From Bugula neritina (Eukaryota; Bryozoa; Gymnolaemata; Cheilostomatida; Bugulidae), in contig OZ037770.1 in assembly GCA_964035545.1 (NCBI GenBank), forward strand, positions 8,843,473 to 8,869,972: a stretch of 26,500 nt of DNA, in the 5' to 3' direction. Numbering within the stretch: the first letter of the stretch is position 1; every line of letters starts with the position of its first letter. The notes under the pieces were generated by a model. The model was not told where the DNA came from, searched no databases, and saw only the letters and a list, made by a program, of their open reading frames with translations. This document shows, piece after piece, positions 18,120 to 26,334 of the stretch. A program made the position numbers and the translations under genes.

Positions 18120-18426
18120 TGCTATGTATTGAACTAGCCTTGTCAATACACCACATGATGCATATTATGACATACCACATTTTATGTGCTCGGTTACTTT
18201 TTTATTCTAATGTCTATTTGTTTAAACTCATTATATACAGTTTTTGCCATATCAATATACAAGCCAGTTGTTATTCTGTCACTGTTTATCTACATGTATT
18301 TTTATGTCAGTTACTTGTTAGCTTCAATACAATACAGTTATACATTCTACTCTACAGCCAATCTTACTTATACGTGCTTAATCTTACTGTTTACTCTTGT
18401 TTAACATAAATAACAAGAACACAACA
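18120..18426 (+). repeat. 5' LTR (307 bp)
   Basis: Starts TGCTATGTATTG and ends AACACAACA. Read base by base, it is identical to the 3' LTR. TTATATACAG near 18231 is a TATA-like candidate for the promoter. Preceded by GATTA. Confidence 0.97.
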
Positions 18427-18428
18427 AC

Positions 18429-18446
18429 TGGTGTCAGAAGTGGGAT
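18429..18446 (+). other. Primer-binding site complementary to tRNA-Leu 3' end
   Basis: TGGTGTCAGAAGTGGGAT starts 2 bp after the LTR. Its complement is the 3' end of animal tRNA-Leu(CAA) (...ATCCCACTTCTGACACCA), as I recall that tRNA. Confidence 0.85.
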
Positions 18447-18469
18447 AAATACAACCATATCATTTTGAA

Positions 18470-19597
18470 ATGGAGGAAGTTATAAAACAACTTGTAACAA
18501 CAATGCAGCAACAACAGCAGCAGCAGATGGAGCAATTCGCTCAAATACTGGGACAATTTACTACAGCTGTAAAGCCTGGTGAACCTGCACAAAATAAATC
18601 TGTAACTGTGCCTAGATTCGACTCTTATGACAGAGACAAGGAATCATGGACTCAGTATTTACAGCGGCTCAATCAGCACTTTACCGTTTACAACGTAAGT
18701 GACAGTGAACAAAAACGAGCTTGCTTACTTTCATGGATTGGCTCAAAATGTTATGAATTGCTGACAAAACTGTATGGCTCGGAGGACATAACTACCATGT
18801 CGTTCGATAATCTAGCAGGTAAGCTTAGCACACATTTTATTGAAACAAAACATGTGCAAGCAGCTAGATATCAGTTTTATAACTGTAAAATGAAACCTAA
18901 CCAGTCATACTCAGATTGGGCAGCTGATTTACGGGGTTTAGCTCGTAACTGCAATTTTACCTGTAAAAAGGAAGACTGTGGTGAAAGTTATGTTGATGAT
19001 CAAATCCGTGACATAATTATTAAAGAAACTCCACATGCTGATGTACGTAGACAATGCTTATTGGATCCAGATCCTACACTGGAAAATGTGTTAAAGAAGG
19101 CAGCTACATACATTCAAACAGCAGAAACTGATAAAGTTTTGAAGGGTGAGACCTCTACACCTGTTACCACAAATCAAATGTCCTCAACATACAAACATCA
19201 AAACAAAGGTAGTCAGGGCAAGAGACCACAATTTCACAAGTCTGAAAACCAGACTGCTATGCTAACACAGCCTTCCAAGTTGAAATCGTGTCCACAATGC
19301 TACATTAGCCACGATCGTAAACAATGTCCTCACCGTAACAAACAATGTAAGCTGTGCAACAAAACAGGACATATTTCTAGCGTCTGCAAAACTTCATCAA
19401 AATCAAGTGGGAACAACTCTCACTTCGTAGAAGAATCTTCAAGTAGTGTTTACAATATATATGAACGCAAGGGGAAACAAATATGGATTAACACTACTGT
19501 GAACAACAAACAAACACAATTTCAGTGGGACACAGGCGCTACTTGTTCTATGGTAGGGAACAAAGGCTACGAAGCTCTAGGCTCTCCACCATATTAA
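18470..19597 (+). CDS. gag: Ty3/Gypsy gag and start of protease, ending at a premature stop
   Basis: 375 codons from ATG 18470. Gag packages the element RNA into virus-like particles. A glutamine run lies near the N-terminus (residues 13-19), followed by a capsid-like helical region with SWTQYLQRLNQHF and a basic linker. Two zinc knuckles follow near residues 277-305: CPQCYISHDRKQC (CX2CX3HX4C, one residue shorter than the canon) and CKLCNKTGHISSVC (canonical CX2CX4HX4C). After them the aspartic protease begins with the active-site WDTGATCSMV. The frame is cut by TAA at 19595-19597 inside the protease. The codons that follow remain in the same frame. Confidence 0.92.
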   Translation: MEEVIKQLVTTMQQQQQQQMEQFAQILGQFTTAVKPGEPAQNKSVTVPRFDSYDRDKESWTQYLQRLNQHFTVYNVSDSEQKRACLLSWIGSKCYELLTKLYGSEDITTMSFDNLAGKLSTHFIETKHVQAARYQFYNCKMKPNQSYSDWAADLRGLARNCNFTCKKEDCGESYVDDQIRDIIIKETPHADVRRQCLLDPDPTLENVLKKAATYIQTAETDKVLKGETSTPVTTNQMSSTYKHQNKGSQGKRPQFHKSENQTAMLTQPSKLKSCPQCYISHDRKQCPHRNKQCKLCNKTGHISSVCKTSSKSSGNNSHFVEESSSSVYNIYERKGKQIWINTTVNNKQTQFQWDTGATCSMVGNKGYEALGSPPY

Positions 19598-19753
19598 CAG
19601 ACAGACATGACCCTTCATTCATATGGAAATACCGCTATGCAGGTACGTGGTGAATGCTATGTAACAGTAACCATTGGTCAGACTACAAAAAACAATCTTC
19701 GATTATTAATAGTAGACTCAGATGAAGGTGTCAACTTACTAGGTGTAGACTAG
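19598..19753 (+). pseudogene. Protease remainder between two in-frame stops
   Basis: The same frame as gag continues for 51 codons (QTDMTLHSYGNTAMQVRGEC ... SDEGVNLLGVD) and stops at TAG 19751-19753. VNLLGVD is the typical C-terminal end of retroelement aspartic protease. With two stops inside the domain, an active protease cannot be made from this copy by ordinary translation. Confidence 0.85.
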
Positions 19754-22063
19754 AGTGACAGTTTTGGACTATCACAACAGGGTCTATCCGCTGTAGACAG
19801 TGACACTGAGGTTACTAACGCAGTACACAATGTTGATACCAAGGTCAAAGTTCTCACAACAAAATATCCCGATGTTTTCAAACCTGGAATAGGACATTGT
19901 AAAACATTCAAAGTACCAATTTACCTCAAATCAGAACAGAAACCTTGTTTTTCTAAACCTAGAGAAATCCCCTATTCTCAACATGAGGCCACTAGGGCTG
20001 AATTAAACAGGCTTGAAGCTGAAGGTGTCATACAACGTATTAACTTCAGTAACTGGGCCGCTCCTATAGTAGTGGTTACCAAACCGTCTGGCAAAGTTCG
20101 CATCTGTGGAGATTTCAAGCGACTCAATCAGTGCATCTCCATAGATCAGCATCCACTACCAAAACTGGATGATTTAATGAACAGGCTTAGAGGAGGTAAA
20201 TTCTTCACCAAACTTGACTTGGCTGATGCTTACCTACAACTTGAGCTAGAAGATGATGCCAAACAGCTGTGTGTGATAAACACTCCATTCGGATTATACC
20301 AATATAATAGAATGTGCTTTGGAATTGCCCCTGGTCCAGCTCAGTTTCAACGGTGTATGGATACCTTGACTCAAAAATTACCAGGAGTTGCTGCATACCT
20401 TGATGATTTAATCATTACTGGTAAAACGGAGGAAGAACACTGGACTAATCTGACAAACCTGCTTTCAACACTTCAAGAGCATGGTTTTCGAATACGATTA
20501 GACAAGTGTGAATTCTTCAAGCACTCTGTTGAGTATCTGGGTCACACCATCGACAAGGATGGCAAACGACCAACACCTGCTTTCATGGCAGCTCTCTCTC
20601 AATTACCTCGACCACAGGACTTGCACCAACTGCAAGCATTTCTAGGAAAGGTTAACTACTATGGGCGCTTTATCTCTAATCTTGCGGATAAAGCAGCTCC
20701 ACTGTACAAGCTCCTCAAGAATGATACCACATTCACATGGTCAAATGAATGTGAACAAGCCTTTACCCAGCTGAAGAATAGCATTATCAATGCTACTAGC
20801 CTGACACACTATGATGAGACAAAACCGCTAATTCTTGCAGCCGATGCGTCATCCTATGGATTAGGAGTTGTTCTCTCGCAGGATACTGATCAGGGAGAAG
20901 TTCCAGTGGCTTACGCTTCAAAAACATTGACTGACACTCAAAAGAACTACTCTCAGATTGAACGTGAAGCTCTCTCTATTATATATGGTGTGACCAAGTT
21001 CAGACAATTCCTATATGGACGACATTTTACGCTAGTCACAGACCATGAGCCTCTCACTACTATTTTTGCACCAGGCAAAAATATTCCAACTTTAACAGCA
21101 CAGCGTTTACAACGCTGGGCTCTCACTCTGATGGGTTTTCAGTTTACTATCAGGTACAGGAAGACCTCCCAACATGGGAATGCTGATTGTCTTTCGAGGT
21201 TACCATTTGGTCCTGATAGCAATTTTGACCGGATCGAGCAGCAGGACAACAAGGAGGTATCCCATGCAATACAAGAGCAAATATTTACATCACCTGTTGC
21301 TGGATACAATGAGGTCAGACAGGAAACTGTCAAAGATCAACACCTTCAACGTGTCATAACATGGATTCAGCAAGGTTGGCCAGTCACAAAACCAGATGAC
21401 AAAGAACTGGGCACTTTCTGGATTCACCGTGACTCCCTGCAACTTGAACAAGGTGTCTTGTTGTTGATACGCGAACAAACAAGCCGTGTAGTTATACCTC
21501 GTTCACTTCAATGCAGGATACTAGACACACTTCATTCTTCACACTGGGGTGTAGTCAAGGTAAAGCAACTAGCTCGCCGCTATGTGTGGTGGAGCACCAT
21601 CAACACGGATATTGAGCTAGCTATAAAATCTTGCGAAGTATGCCAGGAGTCAGCAGCTGCTCCAGACCAGAAGTTTCAAAGCTGGCCCAAGACAGACAAG
21701 CCATGGGAACGCATACATTTAGATTTTGCTGGACCTTTTAGAGGAAAAATGTGGCTTATCTGCATTGATGCTTGTTCAAAATTTCCATATATTGGACGCA
21801 TGGAAATAGGGCAGACAACTTCTCGCCAAACGGTACAAGTATTAAAGGATATCTTTGCTATAGAAGGTGTACCTGCTACTATAGTTACAGATAATGGCCC
21901 ACAGTTTTCCAGCCAGGAATTTACTAATTTCTGCAACAGTTTCCACATCAACCATGTCAATTGTCACCTCCATACCACCCACCTTCAAATGGTGAAGCTG
22001 AACGATTTGTCAGAACTTTTAAAAGCTCTGTGGACAAGAATTGTGAGGGAGGAGCATCTCTAG
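19754..22063 (+). CDS. pol: Ty3/Gypsy pol: reverse transcriptase, RNase H, integrase N-terminal part (frameshifted)
   Basis: Open in the gag frame from 19754; the first ATG downstream is 20072. RT (about 19850-20600) has VVVTKPSGKVRICGDFKRLN, LDLADAYLQLEL and the catalytic YLDD at 20396-20407. RNase H (about 20800-21190) has LAADASSYGLGVVLSQ, QIEREALSIIYG and LVTDHEPL. Integrase has the HSSHWG...C..C zinc-binding region (about 21530-21650) and the first two catalytic aspartates at 21722 (LDFAGPF) and 21890 (TDNGPQF). The frame leaves the integrase sequence just before 21961 and stops at 22063. Pol copies element RNA into DNA and inserts it. Confidence 0.93.
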   Translation, partial: SDSFGLSQQGLSAVDSDTEVTNAVHNVDTKVKVLTTKYPDVFKPGIGHCKTFKVPIYLKSEQKPCFSKPREIPYSQHEATRAELNRLEAEGVIQRINFSNWAAPIVVVTKPSGKVRICGDFKRLNQCISIDQHPLPKLDDLMNRLRGGKFFTKLDLADAYLQLELEDDAKQLCVINTPFGLYQYNRMCFGIAPGPAQFQRCMDTLTQKLPGVAAYLDDLIITGKTEEEHWTNLTNLLSTLQEHGFRIRLDKCEFFKHSVEYLGHTIDKDGKRPTPAFMAALSQLPRPQDLHQLQAFLGKVNYYGRFISNLADKAAPLYKLLKNDTTFTWSNECEQAFTQLKNSIINATSLTHYDETKPLILAADASSYGLGVVLSQDTDQGEVPVAYASKTLTDTQKNYSQIEREALSIIYGVTKFRQFLYGRHFTLVTDHEPLTTIFAPGKNIPTLTAQRLQRWALTLMGFQFTIRYRKTSQHGNADCLSRLPFGPDSNFDRIEQQDNKEVSHAIQEQIFTSPVAGYNEVRQETVKDQHLQRVITWIQQGWPVTKPDDKELGTFWIHRDSLQLEQGVLLLIREQTSRVVIPRSLQCRILDTLHSSHWGVVKVKQLARRYVWWSTINTDIELAIKSCEVCQESAAAPDQKFQSWPKTDKPWERIHLDFAGPFRGKMWLICIDACSKFPYIGRMEIGQTTSRQTVQVLKDIFAIEGVPATIVTDNGPQFSSQEFTNFCNSFHINHVNCHLHTTHLQMVKLNDLSELLKALWTRIVREEHL

Positions 22064-22515
22064 ACGAGAGTATCAGACTTACATTAGCATCATACAGAAC
22101 CATTCCACATCCTGCTTTGGAATGGAAAACACCTGCAGAAGTCCTGCATGGCCGCCAGCCCAGAGGCTTACTATCCCTTCTCCAACCTACTAATCACAAA
22201 TACCCTAAACATGACAAGCCACAGACAACACAGTTCACTATTGACTCACTAGTGTACGCTCGTAACTACAGTACTGGTCCAAAGTGGATCCCAGGAACTA
22301 TCATATCAAAACAAGGAAATGCTATCTACATAGTACAAACAGACAGTGGCAACTGGAAGAGGCATGCTAATCAGCTTCAAATTCGCCTTCCATCTACAAA
22401 TATGAACAAATCAGTGGTACCCAACACACCCCAAGCTGATAATAATATTGTCCATCCTCATGAGAGGCGCTATCCAACCAGAGAGCGCAGACAGCCAGAT
22501 TGGTACAAGCCATAA
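21961..22515 (+). CDS. Ty3/Gypsy integrase C-terminal part, shifted frame
   Basis: The integrase core resumes in the +1 frame with SPPYHPPSNGEAERFVRTFK. The catalytic glutamate is the GAA at 22000-22002, followed by the C-terminal domain and a stop after QPDWYKP at 22515. The first base of this stretch is not a real start; it is the continuation after a frameshift. The distance from the second aspartate is 110 bases, not a multiple of three, which confirms the break. Confidence 0.9.
   Translation: MSPPYHPPSNGEAERFVRTFKSSVDKNCEGGASLDESIRLTLASYRTIPHPALEWKTPAEVLHGRQPRGLLSLLQPTNHKYPKHDKPQTTQFTIDSLVYARNYSTGPKWIPGTIISKQGNAIYIVQTDSGNWKRHANQLQIRLPSTNMNKSVVPNTPQADNNIVHPHERRYPTRERRQPDWYKP
22039..22054 (+). 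other. Internal copy of the polypurine tract
   Basis: AATTGTGAGGGAGGAG inside the integrase coding region is identical over 16 bp to the sequence ending at the 3' LTR boundary (22528-22543). Confidence 0.8.
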
Positions 22516-22527
22516 CTCTTAAGTCTA

Positions 22528-22543
22528 AATTGTGAGGGAGGAG
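22528..22543 (+). other. 3' polypurine tract
   Basis: AATTGTGAGGGAGGAG ends exactly at the first base of the 3' LTR (22544). It is the expected primer for plus-strand DNA synthesis. Confidence 0.9.
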
Positions 22544-22850
22544 TGCTATGTATTGAACTAGCCTTGTCAATACACCACATGATGCATATTATGACATACC
22601 ACATTTTATGTGCTCGGTTACTTTTTTATTCTAATGTCTATTTGTTTAAACTCATTATATACAGTTTTTGCCATATCAATATACAAGCCAGTTGTTATTC
22701 TGTCACTGTTTATCTACATGTATTTTTATGTCAGTTACTTGTTAGCTTCAATACAATACAGTTATACATTCTACTCTACAGCCAATCTTACTTATACGTG
22801 CTTAATCTTACTGTTTACTCTTGTTTAACATAAATAACAAGAACACAACA
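22544..22850 (+). repeat. 3' LTR (307 bp)
   Basis: TG...CA ends, same length and same sequence as the 5' LTR, followed by the target duplication GATTA. Confidence 0.97.
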
Positions 22851-23324
22851 GATTAGACTAGTATACTCTAATAAACTCCAACTAGGTTTTCAACCAATTT
22901 CTGCTTGCCAATGAGTTATCAATTCAAATTGCTCTTTATAAATAACCAACACACATTTTCTGATTTGCAATCTTCCTCTGTTCTGTTCTATATTTCTTTT
23001 TCTGTGCACGTCAGTGTATTAGATATTTGAAGTAATCAGGTTACATTTGGAGAGCACTTGTTACCTGTCTCTATCCTTCCATCTTTTTGAGATCTTCAGC
23101 AATTTTTCTGTACAGGTTGGACTTAGTGTCAGTTGAGTAAGACTACATTTAAAATTACAGTCAACAGGTATGGGACAATACTGAATATTTATATAGTTTG
23201 CAGCAATGCCCAGTCGTCATGTAGCTGGTATGGTATGAAAATAATAGTGAGGTGCACATTTCAACACAGATTTTTTTCAGAAGAATTAGAATTCACAATG
23301 GCTTTAAATTGCATAAATTTGCAT

Positions 23325-23415
23325 CAGAAGCGCTCTGAGGGCTTCGGCGGCCGGGGCGCTACCCCGGACCCCGCCGGGGGCCTGGGCGGCCCCCTGGACC
23401 CCCGGCCTGAGAGTA
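23325..23415. other. GC-rich subterminal block of the hAT element
   Basis: About 90 bp of very GC-rich DNA (runs such as CGGCGGCCGGGGCG and GCCGGGGGCCTGGGCGGCC) in an otherwise AT-rich window, just inside the right end. The open frames crossing it are compositional and not supported as genes. Confidence 0.85.
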
Positions 23416-23433
23416 TGGCCTAGAATATTTATG

Positions 23434-23447
23434 CCACTACATCCCTG
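23434..23447 (-). repeat. hAT right terminal inverted repeat
   Basis: CCACTACATCCCTG, followed by CATATAAC, the same 8 bp that precede the left end. Confidence 0.9.
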
Positions 23448-23455
23448 CATATAAC

Positions 23456-24869
23456 TTAAATTGTTCTTCATGACTCTTTTTGCAACGATTATGCTCAGAA
23501 AATACATGGAATAAGGACGTAGTTTGTAGTTTAAAGCTTGTGCATAAAAATATCGTTAAATTAACAATGTTAAGTTGAAGCCTATCAAAGTTACGACATG
23601 CCGCAGTGGCCTACAGTATAATGTGCTTCCAATATACTTCACAGTTCAACTAGAAGTGCCACTTCAGGAGTCTCAAGTATCATTGATCAAATAGCCAACT
23701 GATACAAGGTAGCCAATTGGAATTATTATAAAGCAGTGTGAGTCATTAGCCAATATAAAACCAACTTGGCTGGTTTTCTTCTTCATGCTTTTCTATTTAA
23801 TTTATCTCAGCAGTTAGTTAAGCATAAACTTGCTAAAAACTATCTAATAATTGCTTAAGTTTATTATTGTAACTTCTACCCCAGTTTGTTGATAACAGGT
23901 TGCACTGCTGGAGTTTTACTGATGTTTATTGAAACCAACTGGTAACCAACGTGAAACTACAATAATACAATTTGATGATAGAGACATTGATGACAAGAAA
24001 AATAAAACATAAAACGTTACAAAATTGTTGCATAACAATGTTCAACATACTTCTATTACCCTTCCTGGGGAGAGTTAGAATCAAATATATAAGGTTGAAA
24101 TAGTGAAAGGTTAAATATCTACATGTATCATGTACAGAATCAAAAAATGACCAGTGAGAACTATAACACAGTCAGTGAAGATACGTATCAGACTGGCATG
24201 AAAGCATAAAACAACTCAGCTGCTATAATTTCTAGCTACAAGCTATAACAAGCTGACAGCTATTGTGGTAGCAAAAATCATTGCATTTGTAATAGTAAGT
24301 ACAAAGTTATTTGTGGTTTAAAAAAGCTGTGGCTAAGTGAGTAGCTAAGTGAGTAGCTAAATGAGTATATGAGTGAATGGTGATGAATTGTCCTGTGCTT
24401 GCACTGCAAGCAATGATTTGCAAGAGTTAAGACAATGTAGTAGTGTGTAATATAATAAGGAATGATCAAAACGCTACAATTATTATAGCTAGTTTGCATA
24501 TCTCTGAGTTTTTTTCTAGATATATACGGAATAAAATAATCGGGTACAAAAATTTAATTTTATCAGGTACTGAATTTGCTATTGAATATATGCTTTTAAT
24601 GCAATTTGAAGCTTAGTATTACTGTATTTTTAAGGGCTTTTTTAGCATTTAGAGAAAAATCTTTTATATAATGTAAAGGTTGCTTAACTCTAGATCATAA
24701 TATATAATATTTAACTAACTATAAATGTATGTTATAAAATAGTAAACAATTCTTTTATTTTTTGGTATATGCTAGCTAGTGAAGTTTACCCTCAAACTGT
24801 TGAAAGCACTTAAGAATGTTGCAAATCATCAAAAGTAGTAAAATATAGTCATTTATTTATTTTTCACTG
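23456..24869. other. Non-coding interval with a small tandem repeat
   Basis: No coding signature seen. 24331-24366 holds three copies of a 12-bp unit, (G/A)GCTAA(G/A)TGAGT. The rest is AT-rich and unassigned. Confidence 0.55.
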
Positions 24870-25045
24870 CAGGCCAAATTAAGTGCAACTCACAAAAAGA
24901 TAAGTCATCCTGCATATAATACCACCAAGCTTTGCAAAATTCGAGAGTCTAAATGATAGACTTCAGCATAATTTTGATGTGATGTACTATTTTTTATAAC
25001 AGCAACCTGTGACTAATAATTATTGTCAAAATTAAACATGTGAAG
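24870..25045 (+). repeat. Segment homologous to 15469-15657 (copy 2)
   Basis: Has CTGCATATAATA, TTTGCAAAATTC, TCTAAATGATAGACTT, GTACTATTTTTT, CTGTGAC and AAAATTAA in the same order and orientation as copy 1, with small indels. It lies about 650 bp past the 3' end of sulfotransferase gene 2. Confidence 0.6.
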
Positions 25046-25435
25046 ATGATGTTTATCCATTATCTTTCTGCGTATAAACTTATGGTATATTTTTGAGTAA
25101 ATTTATTTAATATATGCCCTGATAGAAATGATTCAAATTTTTGCATGATATATTTATTTTTATAACACTTACGTATTAAACATTTAAACATAACTGCTGG
25201 CGAGCACCAACGATGCTCTAGATGCCACAGAGAGTGATAATTTCAATTCAGCAGATCATGGTGGCATGTTCTGGTTAGGGTTTGTTATGATCTATAATTT
25301 TGTCAAAGGCTAAAAGTAGTAATATTCATTATATTTTAGGCTTCAAACTTACTCCAAGGTTTCTTAGAAATGCACATAAATATCTATTACTAAACATTTA
25401 AAATTCAATATGAAATATAAACTCAGGCAAGTATA

Positions 25436-25550
25436 TAGTCGCCACTCCTGTGAGAAATCCTGATGGAAAACTTTTTCAAAGATGGCTAAAGAATTACTCA
25501 TATGTGGCACAGGAGCAATGACTGGGTTTTCCTTTTAGCATCATCTCTGG
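25436..25550 (-). mobile_element. SINE copy G, core and 3' end
   Basis: The minus strand reads AGAGATGATGCTAAAAGG, CCAGTCATTG, CTGTGCCACATATGAG, then a CATCAGGATTTCTCACAGG end. This is the same module order as copies A and B. The tRNA-like head is missing or decayed. Confidence 0.7.
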
Positions 25551-25699
25551 TTTATTAGGCTAATGCGTTAAGTCCTAGACTATAGCTGCTCAAAATCTAA
25601 TAACAAATTAACACAAGTAAAATTTAATACTATGTAATGTCACCGTTTATTTAAAAAAAATAGCAGTTTACAAAATAGTGAAGTATGAATGCAATTGTT

Positions 25700-25915
25700 T
25701 TAAATTTTAAGACTATCGACGATTCCTTCAATATATCCATCTATTATTGTTTTTAGTCTTCCTTTGTGTTTCAACAGCAAGCAACAAAACTTAACGTCTA
25801 ACTTGATTCGATCATGAAACTCAGTTGCAGGAAAACTTTCTGGCAAATTAGATTCTTTAACTTTTACACATATTTCTGCAGATATTTTCTTGTTTAAGAT
25901 AGAAAAATATGCCAC
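25700..25915 (-). CDS. Gal3ST-like gene 2, last coding exon
   Basis: 72 codons including the stop. VAYFSILNKKISAEICVKVK pairs with [20 protein letters not shown] of gene 1. The last ~20 residues differ in sequence and length between the two genes. Confidence 0.83.
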   Translation of the reverse strand: MAYFSILNKKISAEICVKVKESNLPESFPATEFHDRIKLDVKFCCLLLKHKGRLKTIIDGYIEGIVDSLKI

Positions 25916-26334
25916 CTGCAAAAACATACACACCAGACATATAGTTTATTTCAAACTTCACTCTTCTTAGCTTTTTGAGTTATTTTACAGCTTCTGTGAC
26001 AGATCTCATGTTTATAAAAAACTTTAGTGATAGAAAAATCAAAATTGCTTGAGATTCTTATAGTAAATATGTCCTCACTTCTTTCCAAAAGTCTGCGTCT
26101 TTAACTTCTGGCTGTTGCCACCATGTTCTATTGATTGCGTCATAAAGTAACTTCTCTCCCAAATTGTATTCTGGCGACAGCAGTTTAGTTCTGGCAGCTT
26201 CAGATATAGAGGCAGACTTGTAGGTACCAACAGTATATGTGTGGTAAAATATATCTTTGTATTCCCAACACAGCCTTCTTTTAAGGATAAGTAATGAGGC
26301 ATCATATTGATCATTGAGTATAGCTATGTCTATC
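25700..26334 (-). CDS. Galactose-3-O-sulfotransferase-like gene 2, last two coding exons
   Basis: Exons 26334-26079 and 25915-25700, about 156 residues. The first follows acceptor TATGTTTAG and ends before GTGAGG (26078). The second follows TTTTTGCAG and ends at TAA. It encodes [43 protein letters not shown], then VAYFSILNKKISAEICVKVK. These blocks match gene 1 residue for residue in the conserved positions, with the same splice positions and phases. The conserved DESL-type and LYD.FN..FW-type blocks identify the Gal3ST family. The PAPS-binding exons lie beyond the right edge: 26335-26500 is intron. No break was seen in the visible part. Probably a Golgi sulfotransferase; substrate unknown. 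Confidence 0.85.
26079..26334 (-). CDS. Gal3ST-like gene 2, conserved C-terminal domain exon
   Basis: 85 codons after a one-base phase remainder. It carries [20 protein letters not shown] and LGEKLLYDAINRTWW. It corresponds to 8575-8317 of gene 1, one codon shorter. Confidence 0.87.

Larger units (their letters stand above)
18120..22850 (+). mobile_element. Ty3/Gypsy LTR retrotransposon, complete but with broken gag-pol
   Basis: Two 307-bp LTRs (TG...CA), a 5-bp target duplication GATTA (18115-18119 and 22851-22855), a primer-binding site, gag, protease, reverse transcriptase, RNase H, integrase and a polypurine tract are all in order over 4731 bp. The RT-RNase H-integrase order places it in Ty3/Gypsy (Metaviridae). 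Gag and pol share one reading frame, as in Mag-like elements. Breaks: TAA at 19595, TAG at 19751, and a frameshift between about 21955 and 21961. No envelope gene. It sits inside the hAT element. Confidence 0.97.
16921..23447. mobile_element. hAT-type DNA transposon, split by a Ty3/Gypsy element
   Basis: The ends are CAGGGATGTAGTGG (16921-16934) and its exact reverse complement CCACTACATCCCTG (23434-23447). An 8-bp target duplication CATATAAC is intact at 16913-16920 and 23448-23455. CAGGG-type ends and an 8-bp duplication define the hAT superfamily. Without the retrotransposon the element is about 1.79 kb (16921-18119 plus 22856-23447). GTATGGCCTAGAA occurs near both ends (16957-16969, 23413-23425), and the left end has the near-palindrome CCATACGCCGTATGG (16948-16962). 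I see no BED finger or hAT dimerisation domain, so it is probably non-autonomous. Confidence 0.9.

Noticed and set aside
18080-18409. Open frames of 72-109 codons in the LTRs (also 22543-22833)
   Set aside because: Non-coding LTR sequence; the frames are the same in both LTRs only because the LTRs are identical.
21139-21960. Minus-strand open frames opposite pol
   Set aside because: Shadows of the pol coding sequence.
23133-23507. Gly/Pro-rich open frames near the hAT right end
   Set aside because: Driven by the GC-rich block; no start context, domain or splice support.
24278-24499. Minus-strand open frame with Ser-Tyr-Ser-Leu repeats
   Set aside because: Arises from the 12-bp tandem repeat at 24331-24366; no domain or splice support.
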